Shown: positions 54,802 to 64,000 of the stretch, in pieces | Layout of the letters: every line of letters begins with the position of its first letter | Position numbering within the stretch: the stretch's first letter is position 1 | NCBI GenBank assembly: GCA_032690845.1 | Contig: CM064434.1 | Span: 30,153,069 to 30,217,068, forward strand | Length of the DNA stretch: 64,000 nt | Source of the DNA: Eleusine coracana subsp. coracana | Taxonomy: Eukaryota > Streptophyta > Magnoliopsida > Poales > Poaceae | Direction: 5' to 3' | The notes under the pieces: model-generated | Databases searched by the model: none | What the model was told of the DNA's origin: nothing | The model's input: the letters and a program-made list of their open reading frames with translations, nothing else | Program-made: the position numbers and the translations under genes

Positions 54802-56755
54802 TTATAATTTAATTCCAGCACCCTTAGAACTTGAAGAATCATTAACATTACTAGGTGTAGAATTAGAATTAATAGGTTGTTGAATTTTAGGACCTTTATT
54901 TTTCAAACTAGCAGCTCTTTCTAAATGAGCTTGTATAATTTCAGCAGGGGTCATTGGTAACAAAGTAATTTTAGTTCCTTTATGCATAAAAGTGTACTTA
55001 TTACTTCTACCATGGTGTACAACATCATTATCAAATTCCCAAGGTCTACCCAATAAAAGTGAACATGCTTGCATGGGTACGACATCACAATCAACAGAAT
55101 CTACATAAGAACCAATGGAAAAGGGAACTCTGCAAGTTTTTATTACCTTAGCTTTTCCAGAGTTGTTTAACCACTGCATGTAGTACGGATGTTGATATGG
55201 GCGTGTGGTCAAAGCAAGCTTGTTGACCACATCAGAACTCACAAAGTTATTGCAGCTCCCTCCATCGATGATGACACATGCTCGGCGATTCTTGATGACG
55301 AAGAAAATCTGGAACAAGTTGTGGCGCTGCATCGTCTCGAGCTGATGAACTTGTGTGCTAAGGACACGCTGAACAATAATGTTCATGTATCCCGTGGTGT
55401 CTCTGCCTCCAAGGACGAGGTCACTGCTGGTGGCAGTGACGTCCTCCTCCTCATCCTCCACATCGGAGGTGCTCATGTAACCGCCATCGTCTGTCGCCAC
55501 ATATGCCCGCCTACTTGGACAATCTTTCTGCATATGACCAAGTCCATGGCAGCAGTGGCACTGAATCCCTGTAGTGCGCTTCATCGAAGCAAAAGAGGAG
55601 GCACTACTAGCTGGTACCTGCATAGAGGTTTTAACTGAGCGTGTAGAAGGTGCAGGGGCTGATCTTGGGGCTGCAGAAACAACACTGGTTCCCTTGGTAG
55701 CTGCTGGTGGGGGCGACCGAAAAGAGGCCTGGGCAGCCCCGAATCCCCATCGAGCGTGGGGGGTAGGAGTTCCTCGACTTGCTGTACTCCTCAAAAGCTT
55801 GGAAAAGTCCCTGTGATTCTTTCTCTGCAAGCATAGCATACTAGAAACACTGGGTGAGGGTATAATATTCTTTATAATCAAGGATGTCCTGAATTTCTTT
55901 TCTTAAACTAGAATAAAAGTGACAAATATAATCCTCTACTTTTTCAACTACAACACAACAAATCAAACCCTTCTAAAGCTCACTAAAGTACTCATGAGCA
56001 GTTTTATCTCCTTGTTCTAAACACTGCAGTTTATTATGAATCTCTCTATAAAAAGAAGGAGGAACAAAACAATCACGCACTGCTACCTTAAGTTCTTCCC
56101 AAGTAGTAGGCAAATCAGTTTCAACAGCTAGACCATTCCACCAAACAATAGCAAAGTCCTTAAACTCCCTAGTAGCTTGTCTAACTCTATGTTGTTCAGG
56201 AACAAGATGGGCATTAAATTTTTGTTCTACAGTCATCTCCCAATCAAGATAAACATCACCATCATACTGACCCAAAAACGAAGGAATTGAAAACTTAATT
56301 TTAGCATACGGGTCATCTGGAGCATAGTTACCGTGTGAACGACGATTGTAGTTATGGAAACCACCCATACCTTGAGTATTACGGTGCAAACGACATCGTA
56401 ATCTTGTGGTCCTTGTAGCTGACCTATCCACGGTGCCATCAGCCTTATACACCATGTCTTCATCATGGACGTCTTCAACGTCGTTGTTATTGGTGTTCGT
56501 ATCATTGGTCTTGGGAGTGGTCTCCAATGCAACAACCTAATCGGTTAACTTAGAGACCCGCTTCTGCAACTGCTTGATGCTTTCTCCAATGTGAAGCTTA
56601 TTGACCGCATCAGTAACGGCTCTGGTGATTGTCTCTGCCAAATCACTCTGAGCAGCCTGCAAAGCCTTCTGGAGCTGCTCTTGGCTCACACACTCAGCAA
56701 ATTGTGAGGGTGAAGCCATCTCTCCGTCATCACTTCCTGCCATCACAAACACCAA
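54802..56755 (-). pseudogene. E4 gag and protease, broken
   Basis: The frame starts at or near 56755; a coiled-coil N-terminus runs to a stop at 56537. It continues from 56527 with capsid (GDVYLDWEMTVEQKF, AIVWWNGL) to 55973. After a frameshift near 55900, the 359-codon frame 55881-54802 has CCHC knuckle CHCCHGLGHMQKDC near 55540 and protease IIDGGSCNNFVSS near 55270. The DGG form in place of DTG/DSG occurs in related plant elements, so it need not be inactive. A tail rich in Asn/Ser follows. It parallels E3 block for block. Confidence 0.88.
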
Positions 56756-57926
56756 AACAGGAAATAAACAGTGTAGGTTATCCCTACAAAATAGCTAAGT
56801 AGTGGTGCCTCTCAACACAGCAAAAGGAAACTCCTCACAAAGCTCTTACAGAGTTCTAAAAAGCAAAACAAAGGATACCAGGGAGATGTGTTCCATGATT
56901 TCAAGGGTCACAAAATAACCTATGTGCTGTCCAGATGAAATATATAGAGCTAGGAAAGGCCAAATATATATATATGTGAGTGGCACACAAATCAAAAACA
57001 GTTAGTAAAGTTGAATAACTGCCCAAGTAACTTGTCCCTAGTTGCTAGTCTAAGTATGTACTAGAATAGTAGTTATAGCAAAGTAGAAACAAGGAGACAA
57101 AGGCACACAGACAATAACAGGGGGCTAAGTGCAAAACAGCCAAATCTGAAAATTTCAGGGGGCTAGATGTAGCACTAGTAGAAATCCCAAATTTCTTTTT
57201 TTTATTTTGTTTTTTTGATATTTTTCTCCAACTCACCAACAACGGGGGAGAATCCACAGAAAATTTCAACGGGGGAAAATGTTGAAGTTGCAGAAAACAT
57301 CGGGTTTCAACTTGAATCAATTTTTTCTTTATCTTCCTGAGTTTTTTTGAATTTTTTGTCGAGGGCACACAGGGCATAGGCCAATGTGGGTATGCTCAAT
57401 TTTGAGTCAAGAATCTCCTATAAAAATTTTAGCCAAAACGGACAACCAAGCAAAAAGTTATGCCCGTTTTACCGAAGGGGGGTCAAGTCGGTTTTTTTAG
57501 AAACCCGAGGCGAAACCCGAGTCGGGTTTGGGGTCGGGTTTGTAATCGGTTCGGATTTTTTTGGCGGCGTGGAGGCAGTGGAAAGTGGAATTTGTGGGGA
57601 TTGGTCCGGGGTGTTGATGGTGTGTTTAGGGTGGGATTAGGGTGGGACTAGGCTAGGTGTGTCGATCAATCAACCTTAGCACAAAAAGCCAACAAAACAG
57701 AGGATGATGAAGGGGACGGCAGCTAGGGTTGCAAGGGTAACACTACTGACGACAAAAACACAAACTAAACCAGCGACTAAACAAGAACTAGGGCACAAAC
57801 TCAACACTACGAACTTTGAAATTGAAATATGCAAAGGCTTTTCTGTGGATGATAGGATGAACGCAAAACGAAATTAACTAAGGCTAGTGCGAACCTGACG
57901 GTGCACCTGAAGTTCTAATTACCACA
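56756..57926 (-). other. E4 leader
   Basis: About 1.2 kb without supported genes. It is similar in wording to the E3 leader, with a T-rich block near 57190-57230. Confidence 0.65.
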
Positions 57927-58848
57927 TGATGTGGACAAGGGTTCCCGATCTTCCGAAAGGTTCTGGTAAACTTGATTATGGCAGAGGCGATACACAAATC
58001 AATCCGGCTTCCGAACGACACGTTCTGAACCCCGCAATCGCAGGACAACGTCTCCTCTGGTTATCAACCATTAAAGAATGATTGACCTCACCGAGAAGGC
58101 TTATCCATGCCTGCAAATCAAGAACACAAGCAAGAACAAAGAAAAATGCAACCAAATTTGCAAGTATAGGATGAATCTCACAAGTTGGGGTCTCACAAAC
58201 CGATCAAACGGCAAAACTGTTCTTAACAGAATAATCTAAGCAAAACCCAAACCCAAATGGTGTGGTGGCGGCTGTATATGAAGATCCTAGGGTCGTGCAA
58301 GACCCTCTGGATGCGCCCCTAATTGGGCTCAACTAGATACAAAGCCCAAAGGCCAAAAACAAGCGCTGCAGCACCGAAACAGATTTTGGACCCTATCTTG
58401 TTTTGATGATTCCTGGTGACTCCGGATGAATTTTGACACGAGACGGGCGGAATTGGAAAGGTCATCTTCTTATCTTTCCGTGCATATGTAGAACGTCCAA
58501 ATCCGAGTCCGTATGTGTCCTGAGCATCCGTTTTAGTGCAGACTGGTCCTGAGCCTCAAACAGACTCGAAGTCGGTGTTGGTTGGGTCTTCACCTTGGCT
58601 TCCACGTCCTTGCTGGTCCTCCACATCTCCAAGTCCTTCTCCCATCATATCCTATTCCTCTCCATGGTTCCTAATTACAATATAATCATTTGGTAGCAAA
58701 ACCATTCACAAAAATGACATATAATGAAGAATGTAGGAACGAGCTCACCTGTAAATTTAGTCGTCGTGCACAAGCTCTAGTCATTGGACCTTGCAAGTCC
58801 AGAATTGGACTAGTGTTGCATGTATCCTTAGAAGTGATGTCCTCATCA
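57927..58848 (-). repeat. E4 5' LTR
   Basis: 922 bp, pairs with 51133-52036. It contains an inert copy of the polyprotein tail (SRRAQALVIGPC region on the plus strand), as expected when coding sequence overlaps the LTR. Confidence 0.9.
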
Positions 58849-59714
58849 CATGGTTACATGGCTCCTAATCATAGTTGTACTAAATGTCAACAATGACAGA
58901 ATGGAGGTCCTGGCTAACAAAGTTGGGTGTAATGTGGGAAATTTGCTATTCACATACCAATGATTGCCACTATTTACCACAAAACCAAGAATAGAGTATT
59001 TCATCCCACTTGTCCAAACAATTGAGAAAAAGAGACTCACTAGTTATTACCTTTGAGCATTTGTACTACAAGAAATGAACACTGTGTTACCTTGAACTTT
59101 GGAGTTCCAAAGTACTTGATTAAATAGTGCCACTCTACAATGTCTAGGTCTTCAGGCTTATGCTTCATTCTGGCATCATAACTCTTATATGCCTTACATG
59201 TAGTACTAAAAGTGAATCTCTATCCTTTGTAGCACTCTTGTGCAATCTTCAATATCTTTTCCTTGGCATCTACAATGTGCTCGATGTCCCACGCTTCCTA
59301 TTATTGTAAGCCGCTCATGTTAATATATTGTCAACAACTAATAAATGGTATGGTGTATAAGGAAATTAACATACCATAATGCTTTCTGTGATGTAATTCT
59401 TGATTTCTTCACTTACATGTTTCCACTGTCCAACTCCAATTATTGGAGTCTTTGTCCTTGTAAACGTAACCACTTCATCCACAAATGCACATCTATTTTT
59501 TCCACAGGGACCACCCAAAGTTGGCAAAAATTCAATTTGCATTTTCACTACATTAGGCTTATATCTCCTGGCAAGTGCAGCTAGACCTTTTATGGTACCA
59601 CGACCGACAATCTTGCCATTTCCTAATAATCATAAAACAAATGGCTATGAGACACCGTGTCTGTACCAAACTACAAGTTTTTATGGATAATGCTATGACA
59701 TAATAATCATATAT

Positions 59715-60381
59715 CACTACAACAAAAACCTCTCATAGTGACACTTTGTTAGAGGCACTTTTCTAATATGCTTTTATATATGTTGTAGAGACATATTTTT
59801 GCGGCACTTTAGAATTTGTCTCAATAGTAGAGTCATGTTTTTTCAAAATTTAGAAAAATAATGTGTCACATCGACAATCGAGGCATTATTTGAGGCATTT
59901 TGCAAAGTGTCTGAAAATAAATAGCATAGAGACATTTTGTGACATGATTAAAATGTCTATATCTTGTAGAGACATTACTAGAGGCATTATTTCCCTAGTT
60001 TGCAGCACTTCTTAACAATAAACTCTGAATATATACGTAATATCATGGGTAGGTGAGTTGGCTAGCAAAGCTTAACATGTTGTTATTTCACCATGAGGTA
60101 TTGAGTTCAAAACTTCACATCAACATTGTATTTTTTTCACATAGTTAAATACTGTATTAATAATGCCTCTAAGTTTATTGAGGCATTGTGTAATGTCTCT
60201 ACAAAGTTGTCACTAATTTCATAAGGACAATTTATAAAGTGTCACTACATTTGTAGAGACAATGCATGGCAAGGCATGTATGAGGCATTTTAGAAAATGC
60301 CTCTATATGTGTCTAGTGACATAATAATAATGACTCTACTATACAAAGAAAATTCCACTACAAGTCAATTATCTTGTAGTG
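59715..60381. mobile_element. C2: small non-autonomous CACTA element
   Basis: 667 bp between CACTACAAC and TTGTAGTG, TSD TAT (59712-59714 and 60382-60384), inside the intron between C1 exons 60394-60491 and 59375-59622. The interior repeats words such as GAGGCATT and GACATT and is non-coding. The right end carries a second inverted CACTACAAG (60356-60364), making a 9-bp terminal hairpin. Confidence 0.88.
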
Positions 60382-61207
60382 TATATATATAACCTTTCGC
60401 CTTCTCCGTTATTCTCCTAGCATGAATTGGCCATTCTTTTCAACCTGGTCCACTACAACTAGTGTCGTCACCATCTACTTGTGTAGGCTCCCTATAATTG
60501 TTTTAACACACTGAAATATTGCAAATGCTGATGTCTTAATTAAAGAAAAAAAACATGTTTACAAAACAAGAAGTCAGAATGAGAAAAGAGTTACTTATGT
60601 CTCTCACGAGGCCTTTTTTCCTTCAGCCATGCAGTGTATGCTGCAATTGAACCATCCCGGTCTACATCGCAAAGACCTTCAAGATACCAACAGTAAGACT
60701 ACGTCAAATAGGAGAAAAAATATAGTTTACATGTGGTTTGTGAAGTACACAAAGAACATGTATACCTGTATCAGATCCTTGCTTCTGAAGCCAATCTTTG
60801 TAAGCATCAACATTCTTGTCATCACCAAGACTATCATCATCACCATCCTTATCATCATCCTCATCAAACTCGGACTCCCTCACCTGTTTCAGGGGTGTAT
60901 GCTAACATCTCCATTAGCTGATTCATCATATGTTGTCAATAACATCCTAACTTTGTTCTCGGCACCGATGCAATCAATTAACTCTTCCAAATGAATGGCA
61001 AATCAAATGCCTCGAGACTTGCTGAGCTATTTCCAGTTCTCTACTTATAGTAGTAGTAGCCCCACACACTATAACCAACCTTGTGTTTCAATGATATAAG
61101 GCCGTCAAATGTCAGTAGATTCTCGTACAGATGACCCCGATAGGATTGATGTTCCCTGTTTCTCCCCATGCATTCAACTGCTAAATCACATGTTTCACCA
61201 CTCAATA

Positions 61208-61226
61208 GGGGGGGGGGGGGGGGGGG
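61208..61226 (+). repeat. Run of 19 G
   Basis: Homopolymer in the first intron of the C1 gene. Length is probably variable or error-prone. Confidence 0.8.
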
Positions 61227-61442
61227 AGCTACGCATGTGTACTAGGGACATCTTGACATCTAAGCAGTTGTATAAGAGTACTACATACTTTTCAGGTGCC
61301 TGAAATCTAGGAAATCTGACATACTATAGCAAGTGCAAGTTACTCACCTTTCTCTTGCTGGATCAAGATGAACTGCTTCAACGTCTCGCCGTTGTCTCGT
61401 CGCTGCACTAGAGTCGATGGATCGGTTGTCGGAGATATCCAT

Positions 61443-62337
61443 GGTGGCAGAAGTTGCACGGTTAGTGCTCAGAGCAACGCCGCACAACAACCAGCCATCT
61501 CTCCTTGTTCGCCTCCAAAAGATTATGTAAAAAGGCAGCAACAGCTGTGAGTTTTCTTGTTTTGAGATGCCGCTACAAGTTTTGAGTAGGTGGCTCAGGC
61601 CGAACCACATTAATTTGGAGTGGCTCGTGAAAAATTTTCACCCACGCACACCTAAAGTTTCGAGGGAAGATTCCATCAACTAAAAAAAATTGAGCCTTCC
61701 AATAAGTTTCAATCGCTTGAAAGTTAAGGAACCTTTCAAGCAGCGCTATTAACCATCGAATGGACATCGTGTTAATTATAAAAGTTTCTTTGCTTTGAAT
61801 CAGATGAAAACAAGTACAGTACAGATATAACAACTTTTAATGCCTTCGTGAAAAAACAGATTAGTATTCAATTATTTGACATTTTTTTGCATAGAACAGT
61901 GATTGAAAGCAAGTGATTCATTTTGAATCATTTGACATTGTTTTGAGTTAGTTGCAATTAATAAGGGTGAAGCTACCTTATAGCTTGTCGGTGTAAATGA
62001 ACCCACAACAAAATGAAAAATCTGTTGTTACCATATTAGCAGTCAAGAAAACATTAAAAAATCAGCTGCTAGGTTGCAGTTGCAGCACCCCCTTAATTTT
62101 ACCAGGAAAAAAACATGCCCTTATCTAGCAGCACACCAGAACACATTATACATTAACAAAATAAGGCAGTTCAACCATGAGGTCAATAAAACACATTCAG
62201 AAGTGTTCAACACAAACATACAACTACAAAGAAAAAAAAGCGACAATGAGAACGAGACTGGAAACTAGCTACGCGATGAGGAGGGGATTTCGAGCATCCA
62301 CAGAGACGAGCAACGACGGTGATGACAAGGGGACTCA
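61443..62337. other. Region upstream of the C1 gene
   Basis: Presumed promoter side of the C1 gene. AT-rich with no supported gene. No CACTA terminus was seen here. Confidence 0.5.
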
Positions 62338-62457
62338 TTAGTCGGCCTGAGCAATCTTGTGGTGCAGCTCGACAGCGTCGGGCCTCACCGTGTTGTGGGG
62401 GTGGCTGATGAGCCATGACACGTGCATGATGACCGCCATACTGGAGTCGTACTCCTG

Positions 62458-63442
62458 TTAGTTGTTGTAGAATAGGCACCGGTACCAATACTTGCCGGAG
62501 GGGGTGGACCAGGAAAGAATGCGCAATCTGGCCGCGAAGGGGGGCTCTTCGTCGCTGTGGTGGTCCGTGGTGGTGTCATTGTCGCCGATGGTCGCCTTGA
62601 TGACCTTTGTCGACGGCGCCTCCTCCTCCTCTACCACCGAGATGACCACCTCCTTCTCCTTCATAGCCGCTGAGGCGACCTCCTCCTCCTCCTCCTCTGA
62701 AGCCGAGACAAAGTCCTCCTCCTCTAACACCGGAATGACCTCCACCTCCTCCTCTGATGCCAGGACGATCTCATCCTTCTCCTCCGATGCCAGGACGACC
62801 TCCTCCTCCTCCTCCTTCGCTGGTGCCGAGACGTCCAGGGCCAGAGCACCGCGGACGCGCTTCGGTGAAGACGCTGACACTGGGACGACCTCCTCCTCCT
62901 CCTTCACTAGCACCGAGACGTCCGGGGCCAGGGCGCCACGGACATGCTTCGACAAAGGCGCTGACACTAGGACGACCTCCTCCTCGTCCTCCTTCGCTAG
63001 CACCAAGACATCCAACGCCAGAGTGCCACGGATACGCTTTGGCGAAGGCGAGCGCGACTTGCCATGGCGTGCTCCAACTATGGAAGAAGATGAACCACCG
63101 CTCTGTAAAGAGTCGATGAATAGCAAAAAATCCCCTTCCATAAATCGCGATATATCGGCTCGAGAAATATAGAGAAGTGTAGAGGTCTTGAACAAATGAA
63201 AAACCCCTAAAATTGTACGGAAATCACGGACGTGGGCAGGAACATACCGCGGACTCCAGGAGGAGAGGGGTGTGGAGGTTGCCGTTGCCAGCGGCCTCCG
63301 TCGAGTCCCCTATCGACGCCGTGGTAGTTGAGCATGGCGAGCGATGAGTGAGGGTTTGAGGTGGTTTGAGCGCGACGAAGAAGACAAGAAGCGGGAGAGT
63401 GGAGTGATGGCAGAAACAGAAGTGTGCCCCTAATACGGGCAT
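62458..63442 (-). CDS. Two-exon hypothetical acidic protein with internal repeats
   Basis: Exon 1 63248-63442 (65 codons, ATG 63442), intron 63103-63247 with GTATGT donor and TTTACAG acceptor, exon 2 62458-63102 (214 codons plus TAA). Phases fit exactly. The N-terminus has a hydrophobic stretch (LPLLVFFVAL) that may be a signal or chance. Then three ~29-residue repeats of the form KRVRGALALDVS...KEEEEEVV, long Glu/Ala/Ser acidic tracts, and a more globular end (FAARLRILSWSTPSGKYWY). After TAA the frame stays open for 39 more codons to 62338 (EYDSSMAVIMHVSWLISHP), so the stop may be a mutation. No family recognised. It could be a host gene piece captured by C1. Confidence 0.5.
62790..63050 (-). 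repeat. Three tandem 87-90 bp coding repeats
   Basis: Repeat anchors lie at about 63028, 62938 and 62851 on the plus strand (CACGGAYAYGCTT-type words). GC-rich and open in several frames because of GAG/GGA runs. Confidence 0.8.
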
Positions 63443-64000
63443 GAGGTCGAGAGGCGCCTTCTCTCATACTAGCATGCTAAACACACTGAAACATGGGGCC
63501 GTGAAACATGGTCCCACCTGTCCTTGAGTCCTGAGTAGAACTTCAGCGTATGTTGTAAAAAAATGGAAGGTAAAAAGTTTAACAACTTAAAAAAATTTGA
63601 ACAGAGAGATAGCCTCAATTGGTAATGATCTATAGCATTTTACCGACGTTGTAAAGTAGTATATTCACATGGGATTCAATTTTTCCCACAATATACTAGA
63701 TCTTATAGTAAAGTAGTTTATTCACTTGGGAATGGGTGCATCTGCATCCATAGCTGTCTACTAGTACTAGTACTACACGTAGCTTCACTAGTGTTATCCA
63801 GTGCTCTACTAACTACTATACTCCGTAGCCCTGCTCCCTCCGACTGCAATTACGTACTGAGCGCATGCACATGACTCACGAACCATGTGAATGCACAAAA
63901 CTGGATGGAGACCATATGTGAGTTGAACGAGGAATTTTTCCCCTTGGTTTCTGTGTAGTAGGATGGAGGGGTAGATCATCGTATCTTTGTGCTTCGTGAA
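63443..64000. other. Right edge, no supported gene
   Basis: The sequence upstream of the acidic-protein frame could hold its promoter. Nothing else is recognisable. Confidence 0.4.

Larger units (their letters stand above)
51133..58848 (-). mobile_element. E4: CRM-like Ty3 retrotransposon, complete but decayed
   Basis: 7.7 kb. LTRs 51133-52036 (3') and 57927-58848 (5'), TSD CATGG (51128-51132 and 58849-58853), inserted in C1. Gag, protease, RT, RNase H and integrase are all present in order. The RT wording (YRHPIPRLDDMLDEL, LYEWLVMPFGLTNAP) matches what I know of the CRM clade, whose group A members favour centromeres. I cannot confirm the group. No clear primer-binding site match is seen at 57900-57926. 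Confidence 0.9.
47357..61442 (-). mobile_element. C1: CACTA (En/Spm) DNA transposon, one end outside
   Basis: The low-coordinate terminus reads CACTACAAGG at 47357, with TTA just before as candidate 3-bp TSD. Subterminal repeats follow. A multi-exon Transposase_24/Ptta-like gene on the minus strand spans 48311-61442, interrupted by E4 and C2. The other terminus was not found before 64000, so the right limit is unknown; 61442 is the start codon of the gene, not an element end. No TNP2 (DDE) transposase gene is visible, so it may be non-autonomous, or that gene is outside. Confidence 0.82.
59051..61442 (-). pseudogene. C1 Transposase_24-like gene, 5' exons
   Basis: Start ATG 61442 (MDISDNRSIDSSAA). 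Exons with GT/AG borders and matching phases: 61348-61442, 60907-61021, 60766-60883, 60595-60676, 60394-60491, 59375-59622, 59091-59297, 59051-59065 (15-bp microexon). A further one starting at 58879 is cut by E4. An acidic region (FDEDDDKDGDDDSLGDD) comes first. The conserved family core GKIVGRGTIKGLAALARR, PTLGGPCGKNRCAF and TPIIGVGQWKHV lies in 59375-59622, and KHKPEDLDIVEWHYLIKYFG in 59091-59297. Stops: TGA in the second and fifth exons (readable as CGA), TAG in 59091-59297. Broken, but the exon structure is intact. Confidence 0.82.

Noticed and set aside
57386..57651. Gly/Val-rich plus-strand frames
   Set aside because: In the E4 leader, antisense to the element, no conserved feature.
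60595..60676. EF-hand-like DVDRDGSIAAY in a C1 exon
   Set aside because: Only part of a calcium loop, with no flanking EF helix pattern; probably chance.
62492..63172. Plus-strand Ser/Thr-rich frame of 226 codons
   Set aside because: Mirror of the GAG/GAA repeats of the minus-strand acidic protein. The minus frame has matching splice phases and a more natural C-terminus.

Overview
This window looks like a gene-poor, repeat-dense stretch of a grass (Poaceae) chromosome. No intact host gene is certain. More than 90% of it is nested transposable elements. The evidence is the families themselves: two Sirevirus-type Ty1/copia elements with clustered palindromes in the LTRs and runs of polypurine tracts, Tekay-, CRM- and Athila/Tat-like Ty3 elements, and CACTA DNA transposons. 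The LTR ends and target-site duplications (TSDs) were read from the sequence. Clade names rest on remembered family motifs and are inference.

Layout, left to right. 1-6053: 5' half of a minus-strand Tekay-like Ty3 element (E0), with pol running off the left edge, gag, a long leader and the 5' LTR. 6054-7232, 37171-39274 and 45805-46139: pieces of one plus-strand LTR element (E7), its 3' LTR ending at 46139. 7233-37165: a plus-strand Sirevirus (E1, TSD ATTGG) inside E7. 11797-31966: a minus-strand Athila/Tat-type composite with three LTRs (E2, TSD GGAAG) inside E1. Its right unit is non-coding and its left unit carries gag-pol. E2 is itself hit by E3 (19351-22637, CRM-like, gag-protease only) and E5 (13969-15976, small non-autonomous LTR element, TSD GGGAC). 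39275-45799: a second Sirevirus (E6, TSD CTAGG) inside the E7 LTR. It keeps gag but has an unrelated ORF where pol should be. 46140-47356: remains of an Athila-type gag and LTR (E8), the host of both E7 and a large CACTA element. 47357 to at least 61442: the CACTA element C1 (minus strand), with a many-exon Transposase_24/Ptta-like gene. C1 is split by a nearly complete CRM-like element (E4, 51133-58848, TSD CATGG) and a small CACTA element (C2, 59715-60381, TSD TAT). 62458-63442: a two-exon reading frame for an acidic, repeat-containing protein of unknown function, possibly captured by C1.

The insertions give a relative history: E8, then E7 and C1, then E1, E6 and E0 in E7, then E2 in E1, then E3 and E5 in E2. 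Almost every coding region is broken. Most premature stops are what C-to-T change on one strand would make from CGA, CAG, CAA or TGG codons, as expected for old methylated transposons. The most unusual structures are the three-LTR composite with its regular array of six imperfect hairpins, the E6 Sirevirus with a replaced pol, the in-frame pol deletion of E3, and a reading frame kept open in the U3 of all three E2 LTRs.
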